Source: Calothrix sp. NIES-3974 (lineage in GTDB: Bacteria; Cyanobacteriota; Cyanobacteriia; Cyanobacteriales; Nostocaceae). From it: a DNA stretch of 64,000 bases. The position numbers were made by a program, and so were the translations under genes. The notes under the pieces are model-generated. The model was not told the origin of the DNA. It saw nothing but the letters and a program-made list of their open reading frames with translations, and searched no databases. Below, piece by piece: positions 8,996-19,700 of this stretch; positions within the stretch are counted from its first letter, which is position 1, and the number at the start of each line of letters is the position of its first letter. The DNA is taken from assembly GCF_002368395.1 (NCBI RefSeq), contig NZ_AP018254.1:3906001-3970000 (forward strand), given 5' to 3'.

Positions 8996-9084
8996 GTCAT
9001 TACAACAACACCTTTTGTGATTAGCTGTTGTACGTTGTAGACTAGCTGCACCCGAAAAGACAGGTGGGGAAGGGATAACAGGGA

Positions 9085-9113
9085 GTACAGACGACCCGTC
9101 GGGTCGTCTGTAC
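9085..9113. repeat. Perfect 29-bp palindrome, ACCCG-T-CGGGT core
   Basis: The arms are GTACAGACGACCCG and its complement around a single T. An identical 29-bp copy is at 30894-30922, and variants are near 14101, 22853, 33928, 37073, 37135 and 53638. It belongs to a family of intergenic palindromes sharing AGACG/CGTCT outer arms with different cores. Confidence 0.85.
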
Positions 9114-9117
9114 AGGG

Positions 9118-9212
9118 AGAGATGCGATATATCGCGTCTGTATGGGGTAAGGCTTTTCGCCGAATTATTAGTTACATGATGGTTTTATGTTTAATTGCAC
9201 CTACCTACTTAC
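9118..9212 (+). repeat. ~95-bp dispersed intergenic repeat
   Basis: It runs from the GCGATATATCGC palindrome through GGTAAGGCTTTTCGCCGAAT to TTAATTGCACCTACCTACTT. A copy of high identity lies at 53877-53969 in inverted orientation, and the first ~40 bases recur at 30927-30967. It lies between the nifE core and the recombinase gene. Confidence 0.75.
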
Positions 9213-9318
9213 CTTTAACTGTTAGCCGTCAACAGCAGATTAAGTATTTATGTGATTTATGTGAGTTTTAGCTAATGATTTAGTCTACTGATATTGATAA
9301 GTTAATAACTAATCTTCT

Positions 9319-10725
9319 ATGAAAGTATATGGTTATGCTCGTGTTAGTACCCAGGAACAAGCTGAAGAGTTTGATGCTCTTAATCAGCAAATTGCGAGAT
9401 TGGAGACTGCGGGTGCAACGCAAGTATTGATAGATATTGAGTCGGGACGGAGTGATGCTAGAAAGCAGTTTAATCGGTTGTTGAAGTTGGTGGAACAGAA
9501 TCAGGTTCGGGAAATTATTATTACCCGTGTGGATCGGTTGGGTCGGAGTGTGATGACGATTCACAAAGCTATGGAAATTTTTGTCAAGCATCAGGTGAAT
9601 TTGCGGGTATTAGATGCACCGGTGGATCCCAATAGTCCCTTTGGTTGGTTTAGTATTAACCAGATGTCTGGGTTGGCTGAGTTTGAGTCGAGGTTACTAT
9701 CCCAACGGGTTAAACAGGGTAATGAGTATTTTCGCCAACAGTTAAAGTTTTGTGTACCCCCCTTTGGCTATAGCAAGGATGAAAACCAACGCTTAACTCC
9801 TAATCGGGATATTCATCGCAAATCCGGAAAAACCTACTTTGAACTCGCGGGGGAAATTGTGGATTTAGTTTTAGAAATGCGATCGCTGAAGGATGTTTGC
9901 GATTATATTTATACTGAATATGATGTGGTTTTTTCGGTGTCTGGGTTACGGGATTGGTTGAATAATTTGGCTTTGCAAGGGCATACAGCCTATTTTATGA
10001 AACCAAAACCAGGTGTCAACCGCGAACCAATTATTAATTTTCATACCCATCCAGCCTTGATTACCCCTACCACCTTGGAAGCAATTCACCGGAAACTATC
10101 AGCAAATCGAAAATATCGCAGTTCCAATAATTCCAGTCGTGGTAGATATCCCCTTGCAGGTTTAATTAAATGTGCCCATTGCAGGGGGAGTATGTATCGG
10201 AATATTTCCCGTCACCGTACCCGCACTGAATATATGCGTTGTGTGAATTACAGCAAACCAGGTCAGTATAGTTGCGAGAATTCCAAGTGTGTGCGATTAC
10301 GGGAAATTATTGCTCAGACGATTGCAGAGTTGTGTAAAAATGCACCGAAATTAATCGAACATCTGGAAAATCAATTGCAACAACAATCATTAGTCACCCA
10401 GGTTCAAAATAGTAAACAACTGGAAAAACTTAGTCATGAACTGTCCGTATTGCAGGGACTAGGTAGTGCTAACCCCGATATTATTCACGCGATCGCCAAA
10501 ATTGAATCCACCATCAATCAACTGTCCACACCCCTTCCAGTTATCGATCGAGACGGATTGGAAAATGCCAAACGTAAAATTGCGATCGCATCTCAACCCA
10601 CATTTTGGCAATCCCTAGATGACGAGGAATTACAGTGCTTTTTGGCTGAATTTGTGGAAGCAGTAGAAGTTGATTCCCAAGGTGCGATCGCTGTTGTCTG
10701 GAAATTATACTATTTTGGATTTTAG
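9319..10725 (+). CDS. XisF-like large serine recombinase
   Basis: The protein has 468 aa. The catalytic domain (about 1-140) has the nucleophile Ser10 in YARVSTQEQ and the Arg cluster in TRVDRLGRS (73, 76). A recombinase domain follows (about 145-270), then a zinc ribbon with CAHC (285, 288), Cys308 and Cys319/324, then a coiled coil (about 340-400). This is the architecture of large serine recombinases such as XisF, which excises the fdxN element in Anabaena. It starts 324 bp inside the left nifE core, the usual place for an element's own recombinase. I infer that it acts on the GGTGAACCGGA sites. No xisH or xisI partner was recognised in the window. Confidence 0.88.
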   Translation: MKVYGYARVSTQEQAEEFDALNQQIARLETAGATQVLIDIESGRSDARKQFNRLLKLVEQNQVREIIITRVDRLGRSVMTIHKAMEIFVKHQVNLRVLDAPVDPNSPFGWFSINQMSGLAEFESRLLSQRVKQGNEYFRQQLKFCVPPFGYSKDENQRLTPNRDIHRKSGKTYFELAGEIVDLVLEMRSLKDVCDYIYTEYDVVFSVSGLRDWLNNLALQGHTAYFMKPKPGVNREPIINFHTHPALITPTTLEAIHRKLSANRKYRSSNNSSRGRYPLAGLIKCAHCRGSMYRNISRHRTRTEYMRCVNYSKPGQYSCENSKCVRLREIIAQTIAELCKNAPKLIEHLENQLQQQSLVTQVQNSKQLEKLSHELSVLQGLGSANPDIIHAIAKIESTINQLSTPLPVIDRDGLENAKRKIAIASQPTFWQSLDDEELQCFLAEFVEAVEVDSQGAIAVVWKLYYFGF

Positions 10726-10969
10726 ATTTTTCTGAAACTAAAACACTTGAGAATCTCCACCAGTAATGATTTTTAGTTAATCTGCATGACAAAATCTGCA
10801 ACCCAATATCAGCTACTCCCTGAATTAATTAGTAATTTACTTAACATTTATTAATCAAACGATTGTCAAAATACTGATAAAAATAAAATACAGGATAAAA
10901 ACCATCAGATAAATCACAACCTTTCATAAACTCCCATTAAAATTAGTAAATAATCACAGGGGCTAGGCG

Positions 10970-13900
10970 ATGGATTACACAAAAAAATCGCTGGGGCTGC
11001 TTTTTGTGTACACTTTAGGTGGGTTGATCAGCCCACCAGTATTAGCGCAGGCAACACCCGGCATTATACCCGATGAGACCCTTGGTCAAGACGCTTCTCG
11101 CATCATTCCTAACATTTCTATCAAGGGTGAAAATGCCGACTTAATTAACGGTGGTCTGCAACGAGAAAAAAATCTTTTCCATAGCTTTCGCGAGTTTAAT
11201 ATTAATCAAGGACAAAGGGTTTATTTTCAGAATCCACCGGAAGTAATTAATATTTTGACAAGAGTGACAGGTAGCAATCCATCTAACATTTTTGGCAGAT
11301 TAGGTGTGGATGGTATCGCCAATTTATTTTTAATTAATCCCAATGGGATTATATTTGGAGAAAATGCTAGTTTAGATGTACGTGGTTCTGTCGTCGCTTC
11401 AACTGCCAATGGAATTAAATTTGGCGACCAGGGATTTTTTGATGCAACCAATCCAACAGCACCACCATTATTAACAGTTAATCCCAGTGCGCTAATTTAT
11501 CATCAAATTAATCAAAATGCTGCGATTACCAATAATTCCCGTTCCAGTGCAGGTTTAGACCCAACAAATACCTTTGATACCTTTGGTTTGCGAGTAGGCG
11601 ATGGTCAAAGTTTGTTGTTAGTTGGTGGTGATGTTAATATCAATGGCGGTGGCTTAGTCGCCTTTGGTGGTAAGATTGGTGTTGCTGGAATTAAAGGGAA
11701 CGGTACGATTGAATTAAATCAAAGTTCTGGGAATTTAAGTTTGCAAATACCCAGTAATGTAGAAAGGGGAAATATTGCTTTAACAAATCGAGCCGGATTA
11801 CTTGTTACGGCTGGAGGTGGCGGTGATATTCATTTGATTGGCAAGGATATCACTATTAATAATAGTCGTATTCTAGCAGGTATTTTGGGTGGTTTGGGTT
11901 CCTTTGGTATCCAGGCAGGTAATATTCAGATAGATGCTCAAGGTTTACTTCGAGTTGATAACAACAGTCGAGTTTTTAATAGTGTCAATAATCAAGGATT
12001 GGGTAATGGGGGAAATATACTCATTAACGCTCAAAATTTACAGGTGAACGACGGTACACAAATTGGAGTTTTAAACTTTGGTGAGGGAAATACGGGAGAC
12101 CTGAAAATTAACGTGGATCAAACAATTGATTTAGATGCAGGTATTCAGGGAAGATTTACTGGCTTATTTGCACAATTAATTCGAGGAAAAGGAACAGCAG
12201 GAAATATATTTATCGAGACTGGTAGCTTAAATATTCGTCAAGGAGCTGCCATTGGTAGTGGTACTTTTGGAACAGGAAGTGTGGGAAAAGTTGAAATTAA
12301 AGCCCGTGATACAGTTTCTTTATTTGGTGAAGGTAGAAGTGTAATTTTCAATGATGTTGGTTTTGGTGGAGAAGGAAATAGCGGAGGGATAAAAATAAAT
12401 ACGGGTTCCCTATTTTTGAGTGATAAAGCAGTTATCTCTTCTAATGTCGATGGACGGGGAAATTCGGGAGGAGTTGATATTACTGCTCGTGATTTAGTTT
12501 CCTTGGATAATGCAGGTGAAATTGCTGGAGGAAGGATACCAGAAACATTAATTCTCAGTCGAGTTAATGATGAAGCAGAGGGAAACAGTGGCGATATAAG
12601 CATTAAAACAGGTTCTTTGCGTATATCCAATTCCCAAATTACTACTAGCACCGCAAGTAAGGGTAATTCCGGTAGTGTGATTATCGATGCAAATCAGGAA
12701 GTTTTACTATTGCGAAGTGCAGATATTTTCACCGAAGTTACCTGCGCTTGCGAAACTGAAAGTGGTCAGGGAGGAGAGGGAAAAGGAGGAGATATTAGAA
12801 TTACAACCGGTTCCCTGGTGATTGATAGTGGCTCTAATCTCCGTGCAGATACGGAAGCAAAGGGTAATGCAGGTGACATTGTAATTAATGCCCGCAAGCG
12901 AGTTGTTTTTAGCGGTAGTTCTAAAGATTTTACCACCGGAGCTTTTACCCAAGTGGAACCAGAAGCGGTAGGCAAGGGTGGTAATATTACTATTAATACA
13001 CCGATTCTATCAATTTCTGGTGATAACCAAATCAATACCAGAACCCAAGGACAGGGAGATGCAGGAAATATATTTATTAATGCCGAATCGGTGACTTTAG
13101 ATGGTGCTGATGTGCGGATTACCAGTGGTGCAACCCAAAGGGGGAGAATTGCGGGAACCTTTGGTAATGGAGGGGATATTAATATTCGAGCTCGGTCTTT
13201 ATTGGTGAATAATGGTGCAAAAATATTTGCTGATTCGGAATTGAGTGATGGTAGCGCTGGGAATATTTATATTGATAGCAATAAAATTCGTTTAAATAAT
13301 AACGCAATTATTTCTGCGAATACTCGTAGCGCTAATATTATTCAAGAACAAGCTAAAATTAATTTGAATGCTACTGCCGTAATTCTGCGTCGTGGTAGTT
13401 TAATTTCGACTAATGCTACGGGTACAAATGTTGTCGCTGGCAATATTAATATCAATACTGGGGTATTAGCAGGATTAGAAAATAGTGATATCACTGCAAA
13501 TTCTGCGGATTTTCGAGGTGGTCGAGTCCGAATTACTTCCCAAGCAATTTTAGGTATTGAAGCTCGTGATTTTCTCACTCCAGAAAGTGACATCACCGCA
13601 ACCGGAGCATCTGCTTCCTTAGCGGGGACAACGGAAATTAATACACCAAGTGATGATCCAATTAAAGGAATTATCGATTTACCGAATCAGATTCTGGATA
13701 AAAGCGATCAAATTGGGGGAATTTGTCCTCGGGGTGCTGATGCGGTGAAAAAAATTGGTGAATTCACTGTGACTGGACGGGGTGGAAGTTTACCACCAAG
13801 TCTTTTTGAAGTGTTTACAGGTGATATTGATACTAGGGAGTTGGTGAATTTACCTGCTAATCTGGAGAATACGACTGGATTATCGCTCCAGAGTTCAACA

Positions 13901-14053
13901 CAGGTATTGGGGGAAGAAAAAAAATCAGTGGGAATAGTGGAAGCTCAGGGATGGATTCGTCGTCCGGATGGAAGGGTGGTATTGGTGGCTAATTTACCCC
14001 ACGGTTCTGCTAATTTTGCCGATAGAGCAGTTTGTTTGGGAAATGATGGATAA
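10970..14053 (+). CDS. Two-partner-secretion exoprotein with haemagglutinin-type N-terminal domain
   Basis: The protein has 1,027 aa. A signal peptide (about 1-27, ending PPVLAQA) is followed by a TPS domain (about 35-290) with the hallmark FLINPNGIIFGENA. A long right-handed beta-helix follows, built of repeated N-G-G-N/S-G-D-I and I-x-T-G-S-L units (about 300-880). The C-terminal part contains GWIRRPDGRVVLVA, typical of cyanobacterial proteins of this class. It would be secreted through an Omp85-type TpsB pore, which is not encoded here, and would act at the cell surface. It begins 244 bp after the recombinase gene on the same strand and may be cargo of the nifE element. Confidence 0.88.
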   Translation: MDYTKKSLGLLFVYTLGGLISPPVLAQATPGIIPDETLGQDASRIIPNISIKGENADLINGGLQREKNLFHSFREFNINQGQRVYFQNPPEVINILTRVTGSNPSNIFGRLGVDGIANLFLINPNGIIFGENASLDVRGSVVASTANGIKFGDQGFFDATNPTAPPLLTVNPSALIYHQINQNAAITNNSRSSAGLDPTNTFDTFGLRVGDGQSLLLVGGDVNINGGGLVAFGGKIGVAGIKGNGTIELNQSSGNLSLQIPSNVERGNIALTNRAGLLVTAGGGGDIHLIGKDITINNSRILAGILGGLGSFGIQAGNIQIDAQGLLRVDNNSRVFNSVNNQGLGNGGNILINAQNLQVNDGTQIGVLNFGEGNTGDLKINVDQTIDLDAGIQGRFTGLFAQLIRGKGTAGNIFIETGSLNIRQGAAIGSGTFGTGSVGKVEIKARDTVSLFGEGRSVIFNDVGFGGEGNSGGIKINTGSLFLSDKAVISSNVDGRGNSGGVDITARDLVSLDNAGEIAGGRIPETLILSRVNDEAEGNSGDISIKTGSLRISNSQITTSTASKGNSGSVIIDANQEVLLLRSADIFTEVTCACETESGQGGEGKGGDIRITTGSLVIDSGSNLRADTEAKGNAGDIVINARKRVVFSGSSKDFTTGAFTQVEPEAVGKGGNITINTPILSISGDNQINTRTQGQGDAGNIFINAESVTLDGADVRITSGATQRGRIAGTFGNGGDINIRARSLLVNNGAKIFADSELSDGSAGNIYIDSNKIRLNNNAIISANTRSANIIQEQAKINLNATAVILRRGSLISTNATGTNVVAGNININTGVLAGLENSDITANSADFRGGRVRITSQAILGIEARDFLTPESDITATGASASLAGTTEINTPSDDPIKGIIDLPNQILDKSDQIGGICPRGADAVKKIGEFTVTGRGGSLPPSLFEVFTGDIDTRELVNLPANLENTTGLSLQSSTQVLGEEKKSVGIVEAQGWIRRPDGRVVLVANLPHGSANFADRAVCLGNDG

Positions 14054-14185
14054 CCGCATTGGAGCAAATTCTCAGAAAATTGAAAGGGAATAGGGAGTAG
14101 AGATGACCCGTCGGGTGGTCTCGACGGAAGTAGAAAAAAATAAGTTCGTTGCGCGAGAAATCCAGGATTAGGTTTTGGTGGGTCA

Positions 14186-14272
14186 TTAATCCACAATCAA
14201 CTCCAGTTATTGATGGAGACGGATGAGAAAATATCAAACGCAAAATTGCGATCGCATTTCCTACCGTTTTAC
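14186..14272 (+). pseudogene. Remnant of the serine-recombinase C-terminus
   Basis: The stretch matches DNA of the recombinase gene around 10500-10590: CCAGTTAT, then GGAGACGGAT, GAAAAT, AAACG and AAAATTGCGATCGCAT, with a short deletion. In protein terms it reads PVIDGDG-stop-ENIKRKIAIAF against PVIDRDGLENAKRKIAIAS of the intact enzyme. It is therefore a decayed fragment of a related recombinase gene, 3.6 kb from the intact copy. Confidence 0.7.
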
Positions 14273-14314
14273 TTTGGAGTTGATACCTGATGGGGAGCAG
14301 GGGAAGAAAATGTG

Positions 14315-14509
14315 TCATGTATCACCCATATTTTGAGAATCCTTAGATAATGGGGAATTATCATCCTCCTGTGGAATCGCTCCATAGGTTTGGATGAATT
14401 CCTCTGGGGACATATCACCGATTTTCAAGTCACCATAGTATTTTTGAAAGGTTACTAGTAACTTTTCATTCAAGGTTTTGAGAACTTTTTGTGAATGTGT
14501 CGAAGCCAT
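14315..14509 (-). CDS. Small hypothetical protein, 64 aa
   Basis: It begins MASTHSQKVLKTLNEKLLVT and is predicted to be mainly helical and soluble, ending in an acidic tail. The Ser/Gly pattern and codon use look like real coding DNA, and no overlapping alternative is better. I do not recognise a family. It lies between the recombinase remnant and a heptamer repeat (CAAAATC units at 14512-14540) that sits directly upstream of its start. Confidence 0.4.
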   Translation of the reverse strand: MASTHSQKVLKTLNEKLLVTFQKYYGDLKIGDMSPEEFIQTYGAIPQEDDNSPLSKDSQNMGDT

Positions 14510-14982
14510 TCGATTTTGGATTTGAGATTTTCGATTTTTCTAGAGACTTATCCATCAAAGAGAACCGAAAACATTTGGAAATCCCCACGGGTATTTATTT
14601 CCAGGTAGTATGGACAAGTCTTATGTAGTGCAAGAGAACTATCCCTTCTATCCTTACCCTGTACAATTTCTAGATTATTATTTGGTGAAAATTTATCTGT
14701 TAACAGCTAACGACTGTAATCAATACGGTTCGGTTAATGATTTTTCGTTGTGGTTTCGGGAGACGCGATATATCTCGTCTCTACAATTATTTGGGGTTTA
14801 TGAATTTTCTTATCCGAACCGTATTGCGACTGTAATTCCCCATTCCCAGCAAATTCTGGGGATTATTCGTTAATAGTCACATGTACTGCTTACACTAAAC
14901 ACTTATGAAAGAAAGGGCTTTTTTCCTATTCCCTACTCCCCACTCCCTATTTGCAAGCGAGAAGTTAAATAAAAGCCAAGTC

Positions 14983-15011
14983 TTGACTAATTCGTTACAA
15001 AAAGTTACATT
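14983..15011 (+). promoter_or_regulatory. Candidate sigma70-type promoter
   Basis: TTGACT (14983-14988) and TACATT (15006-15011) are separated by 17 bases. No ORF follows, but a strong terminator lies about 80 bases downstream. Confidence 0.35.
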
Positions 15012-15017
15012 TATTAA

Positions 15018-15117
15018 CAATCAGATCGAAATAAATCGGTGTTTTCGGTTTGATATCTCCCATCGAAATTTATGGATTTCATTTTTCAGCCCTGACATCC
15101 TTGGTGTCAGGGTTTTT
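15018..15117 (+). ncRNA. Candidate small RNA of about 100 nt
   Basis: The interval between the promoter-like motif and the terminator has no reading frame of note and could be a short noncoding transcript. It also contains GATCGAAATAAATCG and ATCGAAATTTATGG, which could pair with each other. I do not recognise a known cyanobacterial RNA family. The start is a guess from the promoter motif. Confidence 0.3.
15090..15117 (+). terminator. Intrinsic terminator
   Basis: CCCTGACA (15090-15097) pairs with TGTCAGGG (15105-15112) around a seven-base loop and is followed by five T. It is a classical Rho-independent terminator on the + strand, although no + strand gene ends just upstream. Confidence 0.65.
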
Positions 15118-15304
15118 GCTAGCGAAAATGGCTTGTTGGGGGTAGTCATGCATGTACTGCTGATACCGTTTTACTTTGGTGTTGACACATCTAGCTAGAA
15201 AGCAGGGGAAGAAAATGTGTCAAAATTTGAGTGAAATGGTATTACACCAACAACAGGTGCAAGTAGTTTTTCCTACTTCCTCCGTTCCTGACCCAATCCA
15301 AAAT

Positions 15305-16402
15305 CTAAAATCCAAAATCTGAAATTATATGGGTTTGCATTCCCCGTTGTTCCATCATCTTGGTAAATAAATCGGTGGGTAAAGCAGCTTCTGGGGGGTG
15401 TACTCCAGGTTTGTGTAACTCTCCAGATAGTAATAGTTGGGCAATACTTCCCGTACCACATCCAGCAGCGATCGCAGTGTTAGCATGGGTGAAGGTGCTG
15501 CAAATCGTTTTCGTGATATTATTTTTCTTTCCGGTGACAGATGCACGTACCGACACACCAATCCCAGTAAATCGATCGGTGACATCGGTCATAATATGGC
15601 TGACCTGGGATAAAAACTCCATCCCCACCTGACTTTTGATCCAAAATTTGGGAAATACATGGGCTGTAATCCAGGTTAGGTGATTATAATAATCGGGAAG
15701 GGAACCAAATTTGGTAATGGTTGTTTTTACCGTAGGAAAAGTTGCTGGTAAGGTGAATGTTTCTGGCATATCGTACCAATAAACACCACAACGACCGTAG
15801 GGTAGAGGAAAGTCGATTATTTCCCGTTGTGTATAGGGTTTTATCTGTTGCCATTCCCCATTTATTAATGCCGCAAAGGGATTTTGTAAACCTAAAAAAG
15901 TAGTGCGCATGACGGTGACTCCTGCACCTCCAGAACCGGATACAACATAACTTAGATGGATAGTTTCTGGTTCATCTAATGCTTCCACACATTGACGCAC
16001 CATACTATTAGAAATACCGGGAAAAATACCTGTGTTAATGATGGCGGTAATTCCTGCGGTTTGAGCGAGATTATTTAATTTGAGTGCTTTAGCGGTATAG
16101 GAACGGTGGTCACTGACATCCAGATAATTCACACCAAATTTAATACATGCTTCTAAAACTTGGGTATCACGAAAATGAAATGGTCCAGCGCAATGAATGA
16201 CTAAATTACTTTCTGCAATGGCTTGATTGAGAGTCTGAATATCATCTAAATCTAGGCTGAGATAGGTAAAATCATGATTATGATCTATCTCAAATTTACG
16301 TCCAGTAATTGTAATCTGAGCAGGGGTATAGCGATGAATATCTTCAGCAACACTGCCACCAATTCGACCACTTCCACCTAAAATTAAAACTTTGTTTGTC
16401 AT
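15305..16402 (-). CDS. Saccharopine dehydrogenase-like NAD(P)-binding protein
   Basis: The protein has 365 aa. The N-terminus is a Rossmann fold with VLILGGSGRIGGSVAEDI (about 4-21). Next come LVIHCAGPFHF (about 67-77), VNYLDVSDH (about 90-98) and NTGIFPGISN, the pattern of the saccharopine-dehydrogenase NADP-binding family as found in many cyanobacterial proteins of unknown substrate. There is no membrane segment. It stands alone, convergent with the region to its left. The actual reaction cannot be read from the sequence; lysine metabolism should not be assumed. Confidence 0.7.
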   Translation of the reverse strand: MTNKVLILGGSGRIGGSVAEDIHRYTPAQITITGRKFEIDHNHDFTYLSLDLDDIQTLNQAIAESNLVIHCAGPFHFRDTQVLEACIKFGVNYLDVSDHRSYTAKALKLNNLAQTAGITAIINTGIFPGISNSMVRQCVEALDEPETIHLSYVVSGSGGAGVTVMRTTFLGLQNPFAALINGEWQQIKPYTQREIIDFPLPYGRCGVYWYDMPETFTLPATFPTVKTTITKFGSLPDYYNHLTWITAHVFPKFWIKSQVGMEFLSQVSHIMTDVTDRFTGIGVSVRASVTGKKNNITKTICSTFTHANTAIAAGCGTGSIAQLLLSGELHKPGVHPPEAALPTDLFTKMMEQRGMQTHIISDFGF

Positions 16403-16711
16403 GGAGATTTACACATTATCTTCTAATTATAATTATTTCAACTATTTTGCTGGATCACTGTCATCTATCTAGAAGGTAGTTAGCTAAAACCCATATTCGT
16501 TTTATAATTACTTTTGGGTTTTGTTGAGTGTTGACCGTCAGTGGTTAGGAGTATCCCCATTTTTGCATCAATTTTCCATCAAATCAGGTTTTTAGTGGAA
16601 GCATTCACTTCTTTTCTCTCCTCCAGTCGTCATTTTGTCACGACTCCCGTATAGACGCGATATATCGCGTCTCTCCCTGCCTATAACAATAATTTTCTCC
16701 ACCGACCCCAT
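16403..16711. other. Intergenic region with a palindrome
   Basis: No gene. A perfect 20-bp palindrome (AGACGCGATA and its complement) lies at 16653-16672, close to the 3' end of the histidine kinase gene. Confidence 0.6.
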
Positions 16712-19700
16712 TCATATTCGATGTTGAATGGGAATTTCAATCACAAATGTAGTTCCCACCTGGGGAGTGGATTGACAATATAATCGACCCTGGTGTTTTT
16801 CCACAATTATTTGATAGCTAATTGATAAACCTAAACCTGTTCCTTTACCAACATCTTTGGTGGTAAAAAATGGGTCAAATAATTTACCAATTATTTCTGT
16901 AGGAATGCCAATTCCGTTATCTGTAATTTGAATTTGTACGTAATTATCAGCAAGGATTTGGGAACTAATAGTAATACAAGGATTGACAATTCCTTCTAGT
17001 GCATCAATCGCATTTGTCAGTAAATTCATAAATACTTGATTTAGTTGTCCAGGGTAGCATTCTACTTGGGGAATTGCAGTATACTTTTTAATAATTTGGA
17101 TTTCTGACTGATTTGGTTTGCCCTTGAGACGATTGTGTAAAATCAGTAAAGTGCTTTCAATTCCTTCGTGAATATCAACTGTTTTAAATTCAGCTTCATC
17201 TAGGCGAGAAAAATTACGTAGGGATAAAACTATTTCGCGAATTCTTCTAGTTCCCTCCTGCATGGAGGTGAAAATTTTCCGTAAATCTTCCTGAATAAAG
17301 GGTAAATCTATGGCTGCAATTTTTTCTTGAATTTCTGCAACTGGTTCTGGATAATATTGTTGATAAAGTTGAATTAGCTGTAATAAATCTTGAGTATATT
17401 CGCTCGCAGGAATGAGATTCCCATGAATAAAGCTGGCTGGATTATTGATTTCATGGGCTACACCTGCTACCATTTGTCCTAAGCTAGACATTTTTTCACT
17501 TTGAATCAGTTGGGTTTGAGTACGCTTAATTTCTTGTAGTGCAGCTTGTAAATCTTCCTTTTGTTTTTGTAATTGTATTTCCGCTTGTTTTCGTTCAGTA
17601 ATATCAACGGAAACGCCAATTATTCCTGTTACCTCCCCCGCTTGATTATAAACTGGTGAATAACGACTTTCAAAGCAAATACCAGGCATTTCAGATATAC
17701 AAGTAAATTCTTCACCTTGAAGCGCTCGATTTATTTGCTCAATAATTTCTGGCGTATCTTGATACATATCATAAACTGATGTACCAATAACTTCCCCTCT
17801 TTGAAGTCCTAATTTTTTTAATCCATGACCTTCGGAAAAGGTAAAATATCCGGCTTTATCGATGGCAAAGAGAATAATCGGAGCCGAGGAAATCACTGTT
17901 TGTAAACGCTGTTGACTTTCTCTTAAGGCTTCCTCTGCTTGCTTTCTGTCTGTGATATTCAAAGATGTACCAATACATCGGTAGACTCGACCGTAGCTAT
18001 CTCTAATGGGATTAATTGTAGTTAAAAACCACATATCCGTGTCATGGAATTTTAAGCATTCTTCGTAACTAATTGTTGTTCCCGTTTGTACGCAGGTTTG
18101 ATAGCGCTGATAAATTACTTCTCCTTGACTTCCAGGAAATAATTCTTGAGGAGATTTATTAATCACATCTTCATAACTTAAACCAGTTATTTTCTCAGTA
18201 GATTTATTCCACCCAGAATAACGAAACTCACCATTTTCCAGAACATCAAAAACAAATACGCAATGTTCTGTGCCTTCATAAATACTGCGGAGAAATTCTT
18301 CTTGTTCCCGGATTTTTTCCTCTGCCTCCTTTTGTGCTGTAATATCAAATATGCATCCATCCCAAATAATCGCACCATCTGGTTGTAATTGGGGTTTGGA
18401 AATACCTTTTAGCCATTTTTGTTGACCAGAATTAGTAATAATTCGGTGTTCTAATTCCCATTTTTCTAAGGTTTGGGCAGAGTGTAGGATGCTTTCCTGC
18501 ATTTTGGGAATATCTTCCGGATGAATATTGGCAAAAATATCTATGGAATTTTCTAAAATTAGCTGCGGTTCAACTCCATAAATATCTCGACATCCAGAAG
18601 ATATATAAATAAAATATTGATTTCCTTTTGTATCTAAAATAAACTGATAAATTATCCCCGGAATATTATCAGTCATTTGCTGCAATTGTGTTTGAATTTG
18701 CTGCAACTGATTAGTTCTTTCTGTAACTTTTTGTTCTAGTTGTTCGTTCAGTTCCGCTAGGGATATTTCCGCTTGTTTCCGTTCCGTAATATCGACAATA
18801 CAACCATCCCAAATAATTACTCCATCTGCTTGTAATTCTGGTTTAGAAACTCCTTTTAACCATTTTTTTTCACCAGAGGGAGTCGTAATGCGCCATTCTA
18901 ATTCCCACTTTGCCAATGTTTGGGCTGATTCAATGATTGTTTGTTCTAATATGGGTAAATCTTCCGGTTCCGTCACCCCAAACAATACATAGGCATTTTC
19001 GTATATAGCTTGTGCTTTGATTCCGTAAATCTCTTCACATCCAGAGGACACATAGGGAAACGATTGGCTTCCATCCGGGTCTAAACGAAACTGATAAATC
19101 ATTCCCGGAACATTGTCCATCAGTCGCGATAAACGCATTTGCATTTGACGTAGTTGTGCTGTTCTTTTCTCGATTTTGGCTGCTAATTGTTCTTGGGACT
19201 GTTGTAATTGGGTTTCAATTTGCTGGCGTTTGTATAATTGACCCAGTTTTTTGCCAACGTTGAGCATGATTTCTAACAAATGGAAGTCCTGAAAGCGCTT
19301 TTTTGGACTTAAAAGAACAATTACCGCAACAACAGCGCGATCGCATATAATAGGGAAGGCTAAACCAGAATTTATCCCTGCTGTTACATCCGTCTCAACC
19401 CACATCGGTTTTACCTGTGAGATGACTTGATGTAAGAGGTGGGAATCGATTAGGTATTGATTAATTGCAGTTAATTCCCAGGACAGAGACGATTCTTGAT
19501 GGGGATGGAGGTAGGTGCGATCGCAATTAAGTTGATGATTTTGCCCATCACACATCCAGAGTTGACCAACGTCCCAATTTAAACCGGAGCAAACGTCCTC
19601 TAGAAATTTACCACTAGCTAGGGAAAAGTTAGTAAACTCACCAATAATACCTGTTAATATCGACTGGAGACAAAGATGCTGCTGGAGACGTTTACTTGCA

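Larger units (their letters stand above)
14520..15304. other. Gene-poor region with repeats and a possible small RNA
   Basis: No convincing protein gene is present; the short ORFs here run through repeats. It contains a one-mismatch copy of the AGACGCGATATAT palindrome at 14761-14780, a GAACCGTATTG repeat near 14725 and 14817, and a promoter-terminator pair described separately. Around 15160-15225 a stretch (ACCGTTTTACTTTGG..GTTGA) repeats one at 14264-14312. Confidence 0.5.

Noticed and set aside
12238-13596. Several - strand ORFs inside the adhesin gene
   Set aside because: They are shadows of a long repetitive coding sequence on the + strand.
14610-15198. ORFs of 87 and 97 aa in the repeat-rich spacer
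   Set aside because: They run through palindromes, heptamers and a terminator, and their composition is not protein-like.
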